From: Candidatus Hydrothermus pacificus
GTDB taxonomy: Bacteria; Hydrothermota; Hydrothermia; Hydrothermales; Hydrothermaceae
DNA length: 64,000 nt
Direction of reading: 5' to 3'
Assembly: GCA_002011615.1 (NCBI GenBank)
Contig: MTOH01000016.1
Location: forward strand, 1,267 to 65,266
Shown here: positions 44,509 to 53,859 of the stretch, in pieces
How the letters are laid out: each line of letters starts with the position of its first letter
Numbering within the stretch: the stretch's first letter is position 1
The notes under the pieces: generated by a model
Database searches by the model: none
Seen by the model: only the letters and a program-made list of their open reading frames with translations
Told to the model about the DNA's origin: nothing
Translations under genes and position numbers: made by a program

Positions 44509-46013
44509 CTTTTCCCTCCCCTTAAAAATATAAACTTAATTCTTTTATTCTTTTTCTTTAAAAAATATATCCTCATATCTTTTAATTTTTTAACTCTTCT
44601 ACCTGTTATATCAAAAATTTTATAATTTTTTAAATCCCAATTCCGAATTCCGAAATCCGAAATTTTTATCTTTTCTTTAATACCGATATAAGGTCCTCCA
44701 AGTTCACCATCAGAATTTATATACATACCTTTTAAACTCAAATTTAAATCATAAGGGAAAAATAAAGCAAGTCCTCCCCTGTCATCGGCACACGCAGATA
44801 CCTCATAAGTAATATTGTTGACTCCTCTTGCCACAAATACACCCCCTGAATCCCACATCCTCTGCCAGTCCCTTGAAATCCTCTGAGCATATAGAAAGAG
44901 TCGGTTTGTATTGGTGTCTCTTTTTATTTTTGAAAAATGCCATCCATAATTATTGTCATAAATAAAATTTGACGCTCCATCCGGCCAGTCAGGAAGCGGA
45001 ACCCCACTCGTATCATACACAAGATTGCCCAAAGAATCAACTAATTGGAATAATATACGCTGTACACCTCCGGTTGTATCCATCCATGCTAAAAGCCCTC
45101 CTCCGAGCCCATCCTCCCTCATCCAGGGACCACCGTCTATCCTCCTGCAAACCAGAATACCAGTATCAGGAAACAAAGGATTTGCAAGGGAATCAAGACG
45201 ATAGGCATAGAGCCTGTCATAGTCATCAATTGTATTAATAAAAACACCTCCCCTGAAATCTTTAACCGCATATGCAGTATATTTATTTGTATAAAATCTA
45301 CCCGAATCACCCAGAAGCCTGTTACCCGCATTGTCCAAAATCTGAACATAATGATTCATATAAAAAATAAAAGTTTTTCCATTTCTTCCCTGTACAACAA
45401 CTTCAGGTCCTGCGGATATATCCAGTGCAGGCGCTACATCAATACCCCACTCACCCCATAATTTATTTCCCATCGAATCTATCCTTTGAGCAAATGTCTT
45501 TGAATATCCTGTTCTGTAGTCTGTCCAGCAGATGATTGCACCTCCTTTCCCATCAGGCACTATCTTTGACCTAGAAAAACTTCCCCAACCATACTCAGTT
45601 AACCTTATACCATTTATTCCCCATCTTTTTTGACCATATCTATCTATCCTTTGAGCAAATACACAGGTTGACTCAACAGAAGGAGGCTTGTCAGAAGCAT
45701 TCCACACAACTATCACTCCACCCTTACCATCACCGCAAACCATCGGGTCAAACTCATTAAGATAATTATCACTCACAACAACTCCACCTGAATCCCATAA
45801 AATATAACCATCAAGCGAGACCTTCTGGGCGTGTATGTCACCCTCATCATAAATTGTATTTGAATAAACAACAATCCAGCCATCACCCGTAAATAAAGGA
45901 TAAATACTCTGTTTTAAACCAGCACTTCTTACAATAGTTGTGGGGGTGTAAGGGTCCTGCGACCATTGAGAATATAAGACACCCGTCAAAAGGAACGCGA
46001 GTAACCTCTTCAT
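44505..46013 (-). CDS. exported protein with repeated propeller-like segments and a shortened sorting domain
   Basis: About 502 residues from ATG 46013 (MKRLLAFLLTGVLYSQ, a signal peptide). The body repeats a unit like DGKGGAIICWTDYRTG then AQRIDSMGNKLWGEWGI at least six times, probably a beta-propeller, common in secreted proteins of WOR-3-like bacteria. The C-terminus KIFDITGRRVKKLKDMRIYFLKKK looks like the end of a type IX sorting domain but is shorter than usual. A longer frame to 46073 overlaps the end of aroC. No clear SD is visible. The function is unknown. Confidence 0.6.
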   Translation of the reverse strand: MKRLLAFLLTGVLYSQWSQDPYTPTTIVRSAGLKQSIYPLFTGDGWIVVYSNTIYDEGDIHAQKVSLDGYILWDSGGVVVSDNYLNEFDPMVCGDGKGGVIVVWNASDKPPSVESTCVFAQRIDRYGQKRWGINGIRLTEYGWGSFSRSKIVPDGKGGAIICWTDYRTGYSKTFAQRIDSMGNKLWGEWGIDVAPALDISAGPEVVVQGRNGKTFIFYMNHYVQILDNAGNRLLGDSGRFYTNKYTAYAVKDFRGGVFINTIDDYDRLYAYRLDSLANPLFPDTGILVCRRIDGGPWMREDGLGGGLLAWMDTTGGVQRILFQLVDSLGNLVYDTSGVPLPDWPDGASNFIYDNNYGWHFSKIKRDTNTNRLFLYAQRISRDWQRMWDSGGVFVARGVNNITYEVSACADDRGGLALFFPYDLNLSLKGMYINSDGELGGPYIGIKEKIKISDFGIRNWDLKNYKIFDITGRRVKKLKDMRIYFLKKKNKRIKFIFLRGGKR

Positions 46014-46063
46014 GTTTTTATTATACATATCGCAAAATAAAATTTCAAATATTTTTAAAAATT

Positions 46064-47197
46064 TCATACCCATCTTATTTTTTGAAGATAATTTTTATAA
46101 CCTTCTCTTATTTCATAAAAATTATCGCTTCCGAATTTCTGTAAAATTGCATCACACAGAATAAGCCCTAAAAACACTTCTGCAATTACAGATACTGCAG
46201 GAACCACACATACATCGCTCCTTAAATACTTTGTTTTTTCCTCTTTTTTTTCTTTTAGATTAACCGAATTAACAGGTTTTAACTGTGTTGGAATCGGTTT
46301 TATATAAAGTTTTACCTTTATCGGGTTTCCATCTGTCATTCCTCCTTCAATCCCTCCCTGATAATTTGTTTTTCTTTTTATCTTATTACCTTCAATAAAA
46401 ATTTCATCAACCGTTTCTTTACCGTATTTTTTTGAGATCTCAATTGCCGAACCTATTTCAATTCCTTTAACCGATGGTATTGAAAGCATAACTCCTGCAA
46501 TTTTTAAATCAATCCTTTTTTCAAAATGAACATAGGAGCCGAGTCCGGGAGGAACATTAAAGGCATAAACACATACAGCACCACCCAGGGTTTCTTTTTT
46601 TTCATAAGCCCTTTTTAAAATTTCTTGTGCCTCTTTATCTTTTTCTTTATCTATAAAGTAAAAATCAGAACTGTTTCTTATTTTTTCAAACTCCTCATCG
46701 TATTCCAGAATTTCTTTTTCCTCATCCTCCATATCTCCTATTCTTTGAGTGAATCCAAAAAGTTTTACTCCCAATGAAATTGGCAATTCGGAGGCAATTC
46801 CACCGAGTAAGGTTCTCATGGCTGTTTCCCTTGCCGAAGCCCTTTCCATAACAGGTCTTATATCGTTGAAACCATATTTTAAAAATCCTGAAAAATCTGC
46901 ATGTCCTGGTCTTGGAACATAAACGGGTTTAATGGGTTTTGTTTTTGATTTATTTTCAATTTCGCATGCTATCGGAGCACCTGTTGTTATTCCATTTTCA
47001 ACGCCTGATGTTATTTTAAATTCATCTTCTTCAAGTTTTTGCCTTTTACTTCTTCCTTTAAATTTACTCCTTCTTTTAAGGTAATCTTTTAACCTTTCAT
47101 AACTTATTTTTAAATTTGCAGGCATTCCTTCCAGAATTCCTGTTAATTTCTCTCCGTGCGATTCACCTGCGGTTATAAGTTTTAAAACTTCAAGCAT
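46064..47197 (-). CDS. aroC: chorismate synthase
   Basis: Makes chorismate from EPSP; needs reduced FMN. I start at ATG 47197, after AAGGTG and overlapping aroE by eight bases; the open frame to 47320 is not needed. Motifs: LITAGESHGEKLTGILEGMPANL (residues about 7-29), GRSKRQKLEEDEF, GHADFSGFLKYGFNDIRPVMERASARETAMR and YQGGIEGGMTDGNPI. The length of 377 is normal. It is the last gene of the 13-gene aromatic operon. Confidence 0.96.
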   Translation of the reverse strand: MLEVLKLITAGESHGEKLTGILEGMPANLKISYERLKDYLKRRSKFKGRSKRQKLEEDEFKITSGVENGITTGAPIACEIENKSKTKPIKPVYVPRPGHADFSGFLKYGFNDIRPVMERASARETAMRTLLGGIASELPISLGVKLFGFTQRIGDMEDEEKEILEYDEEFEKIRNSSDFYFIDKEKDKEAQEILKRAYEKKETLGGAVCVYAFNVPPGLGSYVHFEKRIDLKIAGVMLSIPSVKGIEIGSAIEISKKYGKETVDEIFIEGNKIKRKTNYQGGIEGGMTDGNPIKVKLYIKPIPTQLKPVNSVNLKEKKEEKTKYLRSDVCVVPAVSVIAEVFLGLILCDAILQKFGSDNFYEIREGYKNYLQKIRWV

Positions 47198-47963
47198 TTT
47201 CACCTTCCATTGTTTTATTAAAGCAATTTTTAAAGGTATTTTCATCAAAATCAGAGAACCAGATTTTTCCTGCATAAATTGCCTGATACAAAAGCATCTC
47301 TTTTCCATCAACACCTTCAAGCCCTCTTTTTTTTCCTTCTTTTAAAAACGGCGTTTCCTTTCCGTATTGAAGGTCAACCAGAAAAGATTTTTTAATGTAA
47401 TCCATATTTAAAGGAGGTAAATTTCCCTTCCATCCGCAGGGAGTTGCATTTATTATTAAATCGGCATTTTCAAGTATTTCTTCTATTTCATAACATTTAT
47501 AACTTTTTACCTCACATCCCATTATTTTATCTTTCTTATTTCTGCTTAAAAAAAGAATGTTTTTTACTCCCTTATTTTTAAAATAAAAGGCACAGGTTTT
47601 TGCGGCTCCACCCGTTCCAAGAATTATAATATTTTTAAAATTTGCCTTAATTTCATCCATCAACTTTGCAAATCCGTAAAAATCAGTGTTATAGGCTTTT
47701 ACTTTTTCCTCAATTAAAAGAGTATTTGCATTTTTTGTATTCATAACAACCTCATCAAAAATTTCTGCGTATTTAAGAATTTTCTCTTTCCATGGAGTGG
47801 TAATGTTCAATCCCCTGTAATTTTTTAAATCAACATTCTTTTCAGGTGATAATTCAATTTTTTCATAAAAGGCATTTATATTTTTCCTTTTAAAATAAAG
47901 ATTCCAGAAAACAGGTGAAAGAGAGTGTCTCAGAGGAAAGCCTATTATTCCTAACTTAATCAT
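47190..47963 (-). CDS. aroE: shikimate dehydrogenase
   Basis: Reduces 3-dehydroshikimate to shikimate with NADPH. N-terminus GIIGFPLRHSLSPVFWNLYF holds the shikimate-binding Ser residues. LNITTPWKEKIL carries the catalytic Lys. NTDFYGF, IILGTGGAAKTCAFYFKNKG (nucleotide loop) and NATPCG follow. At 257 residues it is of normal length. It overlaps aroA by eight bases and aroC by eight. Confidence 0.95.
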   Translation of the reverse strand: MIKLGIIGFPLRHSLSPVFWNLYFKRKNINAFYEKIELSPEKNVDLKNYRGLNITTPWKEKILKYAEIFDEVVMNTKNANTLLIEEKVKAYNTDFYGFAKLMDEIKANFKNIIILGTGGAAKTCAFYFKNKGVKNILFLSRNKKDKIMGCEVKSYKCYEIEEILENADLIINATPCGWKGNLPPLNMDYIKKSFLVDLQYGKETPFLKEGKKRGLEGVDGKEMLLYQAIYAGKIWFSDFDENTFKNCFNKTMEGENA

Positions 47964-49218
47964 AAATCTTTTTTACCTCCTCAAAAAAACACGGGTATGA
48001 AATTTCTACCCATTTTTCTCCTTCAACTTCGGTTTCTCCTTCTGCAAGAAGCCCTGCACATACAGAAAGCATAACCATTCTATGGTCCTTATAGGTAAAA
48101 ACCCTTGTTCCCTTTAATTTACTTTTTCCCTTTATAACCCATCCATCTTCTATTTCCTCAATTTCTGCACCCATTTTTTTTAAAATCCTTGTGGTATTTC
48201 TTAACCTGTCGCTTTCTTTAACCCTTAATTCCTTTGCCCCTTTTATAATGCTTTCACCTTCTGCAAAACAGCATACAAGTGCGAGTAAAGGGAGTTCATC
48301 AATCATTTTTGAGCATTCTTTAAATCCTATCTTTACTGGTTTTAATTCAGAAGTTCTAACATAAATATCACCCTCGGGCTCAGGCTCTTTTATCTTTAAA
48401 TCAATTTCAATCCTTGCCCCCATTTCTTTTAAAATCTTCATATAAAAGGTTCTTGTTTTGTTTAAATTAACATCTTTAATAAGGATTTCTGACTCAGGAT
48501 GTAAAATTCCCAGGGTAATCCAGAAACTGGCAGATGAAAAATCTCCTGGAACCTTTAATGAAAAGTTATTTATTCTTGATGGGAAAACCCTTATCCTGTC
48601 TTCTTCACATTCTATTTTTGCTCCAAGATATTTTAAAATCCTTTCAGTATGGTCCCTTGTTTTCAGAATTTCCTCAAATTCACTTTCAACCTTGGATAAA
48701 AAGGAAGCAAGTATCAATGAAGATTTTACCTGTGCGGATGCAACAGGAATTTTATATTTTATACCCTTTAATTTTTTACCCTTTATAAAAACAGGGAGTT
48801 TTGTATCGTTTTCTCTTCCGTATACAAGAGCACCCATTTTCCTCAAAGGCTCTATAACCCTTTTCATCGGTCTTTTCCTCAGGGAAAAATCGCCGTCAAG
48901 GAAAAAATTAAAGGAAAGAGCAGAACATATCCCGGTTCCCAGTCTCGCGGTTGTTCCTGAGTTTCCGCAGTATAAAATCTTTTCAGGTTCTTTTAAACCT
49001 CTGTTTTCAATTACAATACTTTCTTTATCTTTTTTTGATTCTATACCCAGATTCCTGACAAAATAAAGCGTTCTTTTAACATCTTTTGAATTAAGAAGAT
49101 TTTTTATTTTATATTTTCCTTGCTCAAGCAGGGTGAAAAACAAAAGCCTGTGGGATATTGATTTATCAGGGGGCAGAGCTATTTTAATTCTTATTTTTTC
49201 AGGTTTTTTTATTTTCAT
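47956..49218 (-). CDS. aroA: 3-phosphoshikimate 1-carboxyvinyltransferase (EPSP synthase)
   Basis: Adds enolpyruvate to shikimate-3-phosphate. Signatures: ALPPDKSISHRLLFF, LYCGNSGTTARLGTGI, RKRPMKRVIEPLRKMGA, FKECSKMIDELPLLAL and RVKESDRLRN. The length of 420 is typical. The start overlaps tyrA by 20 bases. It keeps the family's Gly-rich NSGTTARL loop; sensitivity to inhibitors cannot be predicted from it by eye. Confidence 0.96.
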   Translation of the reverse strand: MKIKKPEKIRIKIALPPDKSISHRLLFFTLLEQGKYKIKNLLNSKDVKRTLYFVRNLGIESKKDKESIVIENRGLKEPEKILYCGNSGTTARLGTGICSALSFNFFLDGDFSLRKRPMKRVIEPLRKMGALVYGRENDTKLPVFIKGKKLKGIKYKIPVASAQVKSSLILASFLSKVESEFEEILKTRDHTERILKYLGAKIECEEDRIRVFPSRINNFSLKVPGDFSSASFWITLGILHPESEILIKDVNLNKTRTFYMKILKEMGARIEIDLKIKEPEPEGDIYVRTSELKPVKIGFKECSKMIDELPLLALVCCFAEGESIIKGAKELRVKESDRLRNTTRILKKMGAEIEEIEDGWVIKGKSKLKGTRVFTYKDHRMVMLSVCAGLLAEGETEVEGEKWVEISYPCFFEEVKKIYD

Positions 49219-49996
49219 TCAGAACCTCCAGAAGTTTTTCTCTTTTATCTATTTTCAGGATTTCCACGATTTTATTTTTTATATTTTCAAAATTTTTTAT
49301 AATGTTATACCTGTTTGTGAGGATTACATCTGCAAACATTTCAGGATTTTGATTTGCTATTCTTGTAAAGGATTTAAAACCAGGACCTTCAAAATTTTTG
49401 TTTCTGGAATTTTTGAGAAACAAAAAGGATATGAGATAGGGCAGGTGTGAGGTCAGGGCAAGCATTCTGTCATGATATTCAGGTTCTATTAATAACGGTA
49501 TTGCTCCGATTTTCCTTACAAAATTTTCAGAAAACTCAATGAGTTTTTTATCTCCTCTGACATCACAGAGGAAAAACATTTTATTTTCAAAAAGATTTTC
49601 ATCCCAGGCATAAGGGGCAGTTTTTTCATTCCCTGCAAGAGGATGACCGCCTGTGAATTTCAGATTCAAATTTTTTGCTCTTTCGCATATAATTTTTTTT
49701 GTGCTACCCGTATCAATCACAATTCCCTTATATTTCATTCTCTCAAGCTCTTCAAGAGTTTTTATTATTTCAAGAACAGGGGTTGCAATTATTAAGATTT
49801 TGCATTTTAGAATTTCCTGAAACCTGGTGGTTTTAAAGTCCAGAAAGCGGGCTTTCTCAAGAATCCTGCTATCCGTATCGCAGCCGTAAATTTTTATTCC
49901 CTTCATCCTTTTTCTAAGGGCAAGTGCAATTGAACCTCCTATCTGTCCCACACCTATTATTCCTATCTTTTTAAAGTCTGCAAAGTCTGATTCCAT
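49199..49996 (-). CDS. tyrA: prephenate dehydrogenase
   Basis: Oxidises prephenate to hydroxyphenylpyruvate for tyrosine. The N-terminal Rossmann loop IGIIGVGQIGGSIALALRK is followed by VIDTGSTKKII, FTGGHPLAGNEKTAPYAWDENLFE (substrate His and Glu), and a helical C-terminal domain ALTSHLPYLISFLF. At 265 residues it has no added ACT domain. It overlaps aroF by 34 bases. A prephenate dehydratase (pheA) is not in the window. Confidence 0.93.
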   Translation of the reverse strand: MESDFADFKKIGIIGVGQIGGSIALALRKRMKGIKIYGCDTDSRILEKARFLDFKTTRFQEILKCKILIIATPVLEIIKTLEELERMKYKGIVIDTGSTKKIICERAKNLNLKFTGGHPLAGNEKTAPYAWDENLFENKMFFLCDVRGDKKLIEFSENFVRKIGAIPLLIEPEYHDRMLALTSHLPYLISFLFLKNSRNKNFEGPGFKSFTRIANQNPEMFADVILTNRYNIIKNFENIKNKIVEILKIDKREKLLEVLNENKKT

Positions 49997-51000
49997 TTTA
50001 TTTTAAGGGCTTCTGCCAGTTCTTTTAATTCTCTTACAAGTATTTCAAATTCCTTGAAATTAAGGGATTGGGGACCATCTGAAAGGGCTTTTTTGGGCTC
50101 TGGATGAACCTCAACAATTATTCCATCTGTTCCTGTAACAAGGGCGGATTTTGCAAGAGGAATTATCAAATCCCTTCTACCTGAAGCATGGGAAGGGTCT
50201 GCAATTATGGGAAGATGAGAAATTTCTTTAACGAGGGGAATACATGAAATATCAAAGGTATTCCTTGTATATTTTTCAAATGTCCTTATTCCCCTTTCAC
50301 AGAGAACAACATCCTGATTTCCCTCATTCAATATGTATTCTGCGGATAAAAGAAATTCTTCAATTGTTGAGTTCATTCCTCTTTTCAAAAGCACGGGTCT
50401 GGATGACCTTCCTGCTATTTTCAGCAGTTCAAAGTTCTGCATATTCCTTGCACCTATTTGCAAGACATCCACATATTTTTCAAATAAATCAATGTATTCA
50501 GGTGAAATTATTTCTGTGACAACAGGTAAACCGGTTTTTTTCTTCGCTTCAAAGAGATATTCAAGACCTTTAACTCCAAGTCCCTGGAATGAGTAGGGAG
50601 AAGTTCTTGGTTTAAAGGCTCCTCCTCTGAGCATATGTGCTCCTTTTTCTCTTAAAAATTCTGCAATTTCAACAATCATCTCCCTTGATTCAACAGAGCA
50701 GGGACCGGCAATCAGGGTAAATCCTTTGCCAATCTGAACACCATTAACCCTTACAACTGTATTTTTCTCTTTAAAATCTCTTGAAACAAGTTTAAAAGGG
50801 TGGGGTTCTTTAACAACTGTTTCAATTTCTTTAAATCTTTTCAGTTTCTGAACAGGGAATTTTTTTGTATCACCAAGAACACAGGCAGTAAATTTTCCGT
50901 TCTTTTTGGAAATTCTTATTCTGTAACCCAGTGTCTCCATTTTCTGAATTATTTTTGCAACATTCTTTATATTGACCTCTTCTTTAAAAATTATGAGCAT
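49963..51000 (-). CDS. aroF: 3-deoxy-7-phosphoheptulonate (DAHP) synthase
   Basis: First step of the shikimate pathway. The 345-residue protein is of the AroA-I-beta type: an N-terminal ferredoxin-like regulatory domain (residues 1-70, MLIIFKEEVNIKNVAKII) and a TIM-barrel catalytic domain with LIAGPCSVES, GAHMLRGGAFKPRTSPYSFQG, QIGARNMQNFELL, LKRGM and IADPSHASGRRD. The Thermotoga enzyme of this layout is feedback-inhibited by Tyr and Phe through the small domain. Placed between aroH and tyrA. Confidence 0.95.
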   Translation of the reverse strand: MLIIFKEEVNIKNVAKIIQKMETLGYRIRISKKNGKFTACVLGDTKKFPVQKLKRFKEIETVVKEPHPFKLVSRDFKEKNTVVRVNGVQIGKGFTLIAGPCSVESREMIVEIAEFLREKGAHMLRGGAFKPRTSPYSFQGLGVKGLEYLFEAKKKTGLPVVTEIISPEYIDLFEKYVDVLQIGARNMQNFELLKIAGRSSRPVLLKRGMNSTIEEFLLSAEYILNEGNQDVVLCERGIRTFEKYTRNTFDISCIPLVKEISHLPIIADPSHASGRRDLIIPLAKSALVTGTDGIIVEVHPEPKKALSDGPQSLNFKEFEILVRELKELAEALKIKWNQTLQTLKR

Positions 51001-51003
51001 CTT

Positions 51004-51375
51004 TCACCTCCTTTGAAGGTCAGGTCTTAATTTTTTTGCCTCACCTATATATATGTGGTTAACGCTTTTGTTTTTTGAATAGTAAAGAATAAGCGCTCTT
51101 ATTGTTCCTGGAAGTGAATCCTTATACACAGGTTCCTGAGAACACAGAACAGGCACATCCTTAAAACCCATCTCTCTCATTATTCTACCGGGAGAAACTG
51201 ATTTTAAATCATCGGTTATTGTAAAAAAGGCACAAACAACATCTTCGGGATTTATACCATTTTTAGCCATCATCTCATTCACCATACTTTTACCCTTTTC
51301 AATGATTTCATTCCTATCATCCTTCTGAACTTTTATCGCACCTCTTACACCCTTTATCCACCATCCGTCTTCCAT
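51004..51375 (-). CDS. aroH: chorismate mutase, AroH type
   Basis: Rearranges chorismate to prephenate. The 123-residue protein has the trimeric AroH pattern: WIKGVRGAIKVQKDD (active-site Arg), AFFTITDDLKSVSPGRIMREMGF, PVLCSQEPVYKDSLPGTIRALILYY. The reading frame overlaps the end of trpA by 59 bases; the conserved IKGVRGA is only seven residues in, so most of the overlap is unavoidable. It is followed three bases later by aroF. Confidence 0.92.
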   Translation of the reverse strand: MEDGWWIKGVRGAIKVQKDDRNEIIEKGKSMVNEMMAKNGINPEDVVCAFFTITDDLKSVSPGRIMREMGFKDVPVLCSQEPVYKDSLPGTIRALILYYSKNKSVNHIYIGEAKKLRPDLQRR

Positions 51376-52114
51376 TTTTTAATCCTCCTTTTAAAACATT
51401 TAAATGCTTTTTTATGAATTTATTTAAATCTCTTCCTTTTAAAATCCTTCTTGCTATTTCAGAACCAATTATAACTCCATCAATTAAATTTAAAATTTTT
51501 TTAACACTTTGAGGATTTTTAACCCCAAAACCGAGAAAAATTTTCCTGTCAGTTAAGTTTCTGAATTCTTTTAATTTCCTGCGGGTATATTCCGGGAAAT
51601 CCTCTCTTGCACCTGTTGTCCCCTTAACAGAGACAAAATAGATAAATAAGTTTGCAATCTCAGCTATTTTTAAAAATCTTTCAACAGAGGTTGAAGGGCT
51701 TGCAAGGGGCACAAAATCCAAATTGCATTTTTTAAACAGGGGCAGGTAATATCCTGCCTCTTCAAGGGGCAGGTCGGGTATAACAACTCCTGCCACTCCT
51801 TTATTCCCGGCCTTTTTAAGAAATTTCTCAAACCCGTAATTTAAAATGGGGTTTAAATAACTCATTATAATAAAAGGTTTTTTATTCCTTATTCTTTCAA
51901 TGGAGGAAAAAATAAAGTCAATGTCAACTTTTTCTTTTAAAGCAGTTTCATGAGCAATTTGCAGGTCAGAGCCATCAGCAAGTGGGTCTGAAAAGGGTAT
52001 TCCTATCTCAACATAATCGCCGTATTCAGAAAGTAATTTCAGATATTTTAAAAACCTTTTTCTGTCAGGAAAACCTGCTGTTATATAGGGAACAAAATAT
52101 TTTTTATTTTCCAT
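51317..52114 (-). CDS. trpA: tryptophan synthase alpha subunit
   Basis: Cleaves indole-3-glycerol phosphate to indole. Motifs: FVPYITAGFPDRKRFLKYLKLL, EIGIPFSDPLADGSDLQIAHE (with catalytic Glu and Asp), GVAGVVIPDLPLEEA, PLASPSTSVER, VKGTTGAREDF, GFGVKNPQSVK and GVIIGSEIAR. The enzyme proper ends near residue 243. A basic tail of about 20 residues (NGRRMVDKGCKRCDKSSEG) reads through the aroH start. It overlaps trpB by 11 bases. Confidence 0.96.
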   Translation of the reverse strand: MENKKYFVPYITAGFPDRKRFLKYLKLLSEYGDYVEIGIPFSDPLADGSDLQIAHETALKEKVDIDFIFSSIERIRNKKPFIIMSYLNPILNYGFEKFLKKAGNKGVAGVVIPDLPLEEAGYYLPLFKKCNLDFVPLASPSTSVERFLKIAEIANLFIYFVSVKGTTGAREDFPEYTRRKLKEFRNLTDRKIFLGFGVKNPQSVKKILNLIDGVIIGSEIARRILKGRDLNKFIKKHLNVLKGGLKNGRRMVDKGCKRCDKSSEG

Positions 52115-53264
52115 TTTTATACCTCCAGTAAATATTTAAATCCTTTTCTCCTCTTCCTGAAAGACATACGAGAATTCTTTTGCCATTCATATTTTTTGAA
52201 ATTTTCCTTGCAAGGGCAAGGGCATGAGATGGTTCAAGAGCTGGAATAATACCCTCTTCCTCTGCACATTCTTCAAATGCAGAAATTGCTTCATCGTCAA
52301 AAACAGGAAAGTATTTTACCCTTTTTACTTGCTTTAAAAAACTGTGTTCAGGACCCACACCCGGGTAATCAAGCCCGGGCGCGATTGAATGGGTTTCTCT
52401 GACCTGACCCTTTTCATCCTGCAAGATATACGTTAAGGCACCGTGAAGAACTCCTTTTTTACCAAAGGAAAGGGTTGCTGATGTTTTGTCCCTGTCTGTG
52501 CCACCACCCTCTGCCCCCAGAATTTTAACCTCTTTATCTTTTACAAAGGCTGAAAAGATTCCTATGGAATTTGAGCCTCCTCCAACACAGGCAATAACAT
52601 AATCCGGAAGAGAACCACATCTTTTAATAAATTGTGTTCTTGCTTCTTTTCCTATTATGGATTGAAAATATTTTACAATTTCCGGGTAGGGTTTTGGACC
52701 AACGCAGGAGCCCAGAAGATAATGGGAGTTTTCAAAGTTTGTAATCCAGTCCCTTATTGCTTCATTTATTGCATCCTTTAAGGTTTTTGAACCTTTATCA
52801 ACTTCCACAACATCTGCACCGAGAAGTTTCATCTTTAAAACATTTTCCCTTTGCCTCTCAGCATCAATTTTACCCATATATATTGTGCATCCAATTCCTT
52901 CCTTTGCACATACTGCTGATGTTGCAAAACCGTGCTGACCAGCTCCTGTTTCGGCAATTATTCTTTTTTTATGCATAAATCTTGCAAGCAGAATTTGACC
53001 AATCGCATTGTTTATCTTATGAGCTCCTGTATGACACAAATCCTCCCTTTTAAAGTAAATTTCATTACCCCATTTTTTTGAAAGATTTTTTGCATGATAA
53101 AGGGGAGTTGGTCTTCCTGCATATTCTTTCAGGTAAATTTTGAATTTCTCTTTATATCTTTTGCTTTTTTTGAATTCTTTAAATGCCCTTTCAAGTTCAA
53201 AAAGTGAAGGCACAAGTGTCTCAGGCACATATATGCCTCCAAAGATTCCATATTCATGTCTCAT
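52104..53264 (-). CDS. trpB: tryptophan synthase beta subunit
   Basis: Joins indole and serine with PLP. I start at ATG 53264 (MRHEYGIFGGIYVPETLVPSL is too long to quote as the start, but its first residues MRHEYGIFGG match the family), overlapping trpF by 11 bases. GRPTPLYHAKNLS, REDLCHTGAHKINNAIGQ (PLP Lys in HKINN), AETGAGQHGFATS, GGGSNSIGIF and PGVGPEHSF are diagnostic. The length of 386 is that of the TrpB1 type. Confidence 0.96.
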   Translation of the reverse strand: MRHEYGIFGGIYVPETLVPSLFELERAFKEFKKSKRYKEKFKIYLKEYAGRPTPLYHAKNLSKKWGNEIYFKREDLCHTGAHKINNAIGQILLARFMHKKRIIAETGAGQHGFATSAVCAKEGIGCTIYMGKIDAERQRENVLKMKLLGADVVEVDKGSKTLKDAINEAIRDWITNFENSHYLLGSCVGPKPYPEIVKYFQSIIGKEARTQFIKRCGSLPDYVIACVGGGSNSIGIFSAFVKDKEVKILGAEGGGTDRDKTSATLSFGKKGVLHGALTYILQDEKGQVRETHSIAPGLDYPGVGPEHSFLKQVKRVKYFPVFDDEAISAFEECAEEEGIIPALEPSHALALARKISKNMNGKRILVCLSGRGEKDLNIYWRYKNGK

Positions 53265-53859
53265 TTTCAGCCTCCTTGATTTTTTCAACAATTTCAAAAA
53301 TCAAATTTTTATCTTTTATCCCGGGTTCTATCTCAACACCTCTTGAGATGTCAACTCCAAAGGGTCTTATTTTTTTGACAAAACCCTTTATGTTCTTTCT
53401 GTTCAGGTTTCCTGCGAATATCAGCGGGATTGAAGAAAACTCTTTTTTTATATCCAGTGCCAGTTCTTCAGGAGCATGGTCAAACCCTGATTTTTTGAAA
53501 TCAAAGAGAAGAAAATCAAAACCTATCATTTCAAACTGTTTCTCAGGATAGAAAATTCCTCTTATTTTCAAAAAATCCGAAAGGTTCTGATTTAAATCGT
53601 GATAGACCTGAATACCACTCAAACAAAGCTCCATGCACTTATCCTTTATGATGCTTTCATCCATTTCAGGGAAAATTCCTATTTTTGTAATAGGTGGCAT
53701 ATCTTTTATCATGCTTTTTAAATCGTCAAAGGAGATAAATCTCGGAGAGTTCCTGAAGAAAACAAATCCGACTGCATTTATACCCGCATTATAACAGGTA
53801 ATTGCATCCTGAATCCTTTTTATTCCGCATATTTTTATAAAGGTCTTTATTTTTTCCAT
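53254..53859 (-). CDS. trpF: phosphoribosylanthranilate isomerase
   Basis: Third step of the tryptophan branch. The 201-residue TIM barrel shows IKICGIKRIQDAI (catalytic Cys), AVGFVFFRNSPRFIS, KIGIFPEMDE, IQVYHDLNQNLSDF, IPLIFAGNLNRKNI and PFGVDISRGVEIEPGIKD (catalytic Asp). It overlaps trpC by 13 bases and trpB by 11. Confidence 0.95.
   Translation of the reverse strand: MEKIKTFIKICGIKRIQDAITCYNAGINAVGFVFFRNSPRFISFDDLKSMIKDMPPITKIGIFPEMDESIIKDKCMELCLSGIQVYHDLNQNLSDFLKIRGIFYPEKQFEMIGFDFLLFDFKKSGFDHAPEELALDIKKEFSSIPLIFAGNLNRKNIKGFVKKIRPFGVDISRGVEIEPGIKDKNLIFEIVEKIKEAENET

Noticed and set aside
47198-47320. Longer N-terminus for chorismate synthase
   Set aside because: The extra residues lie inside aroE; the conserved start LKLITAGESHG follows ATG 47197 with its own ribosome site.
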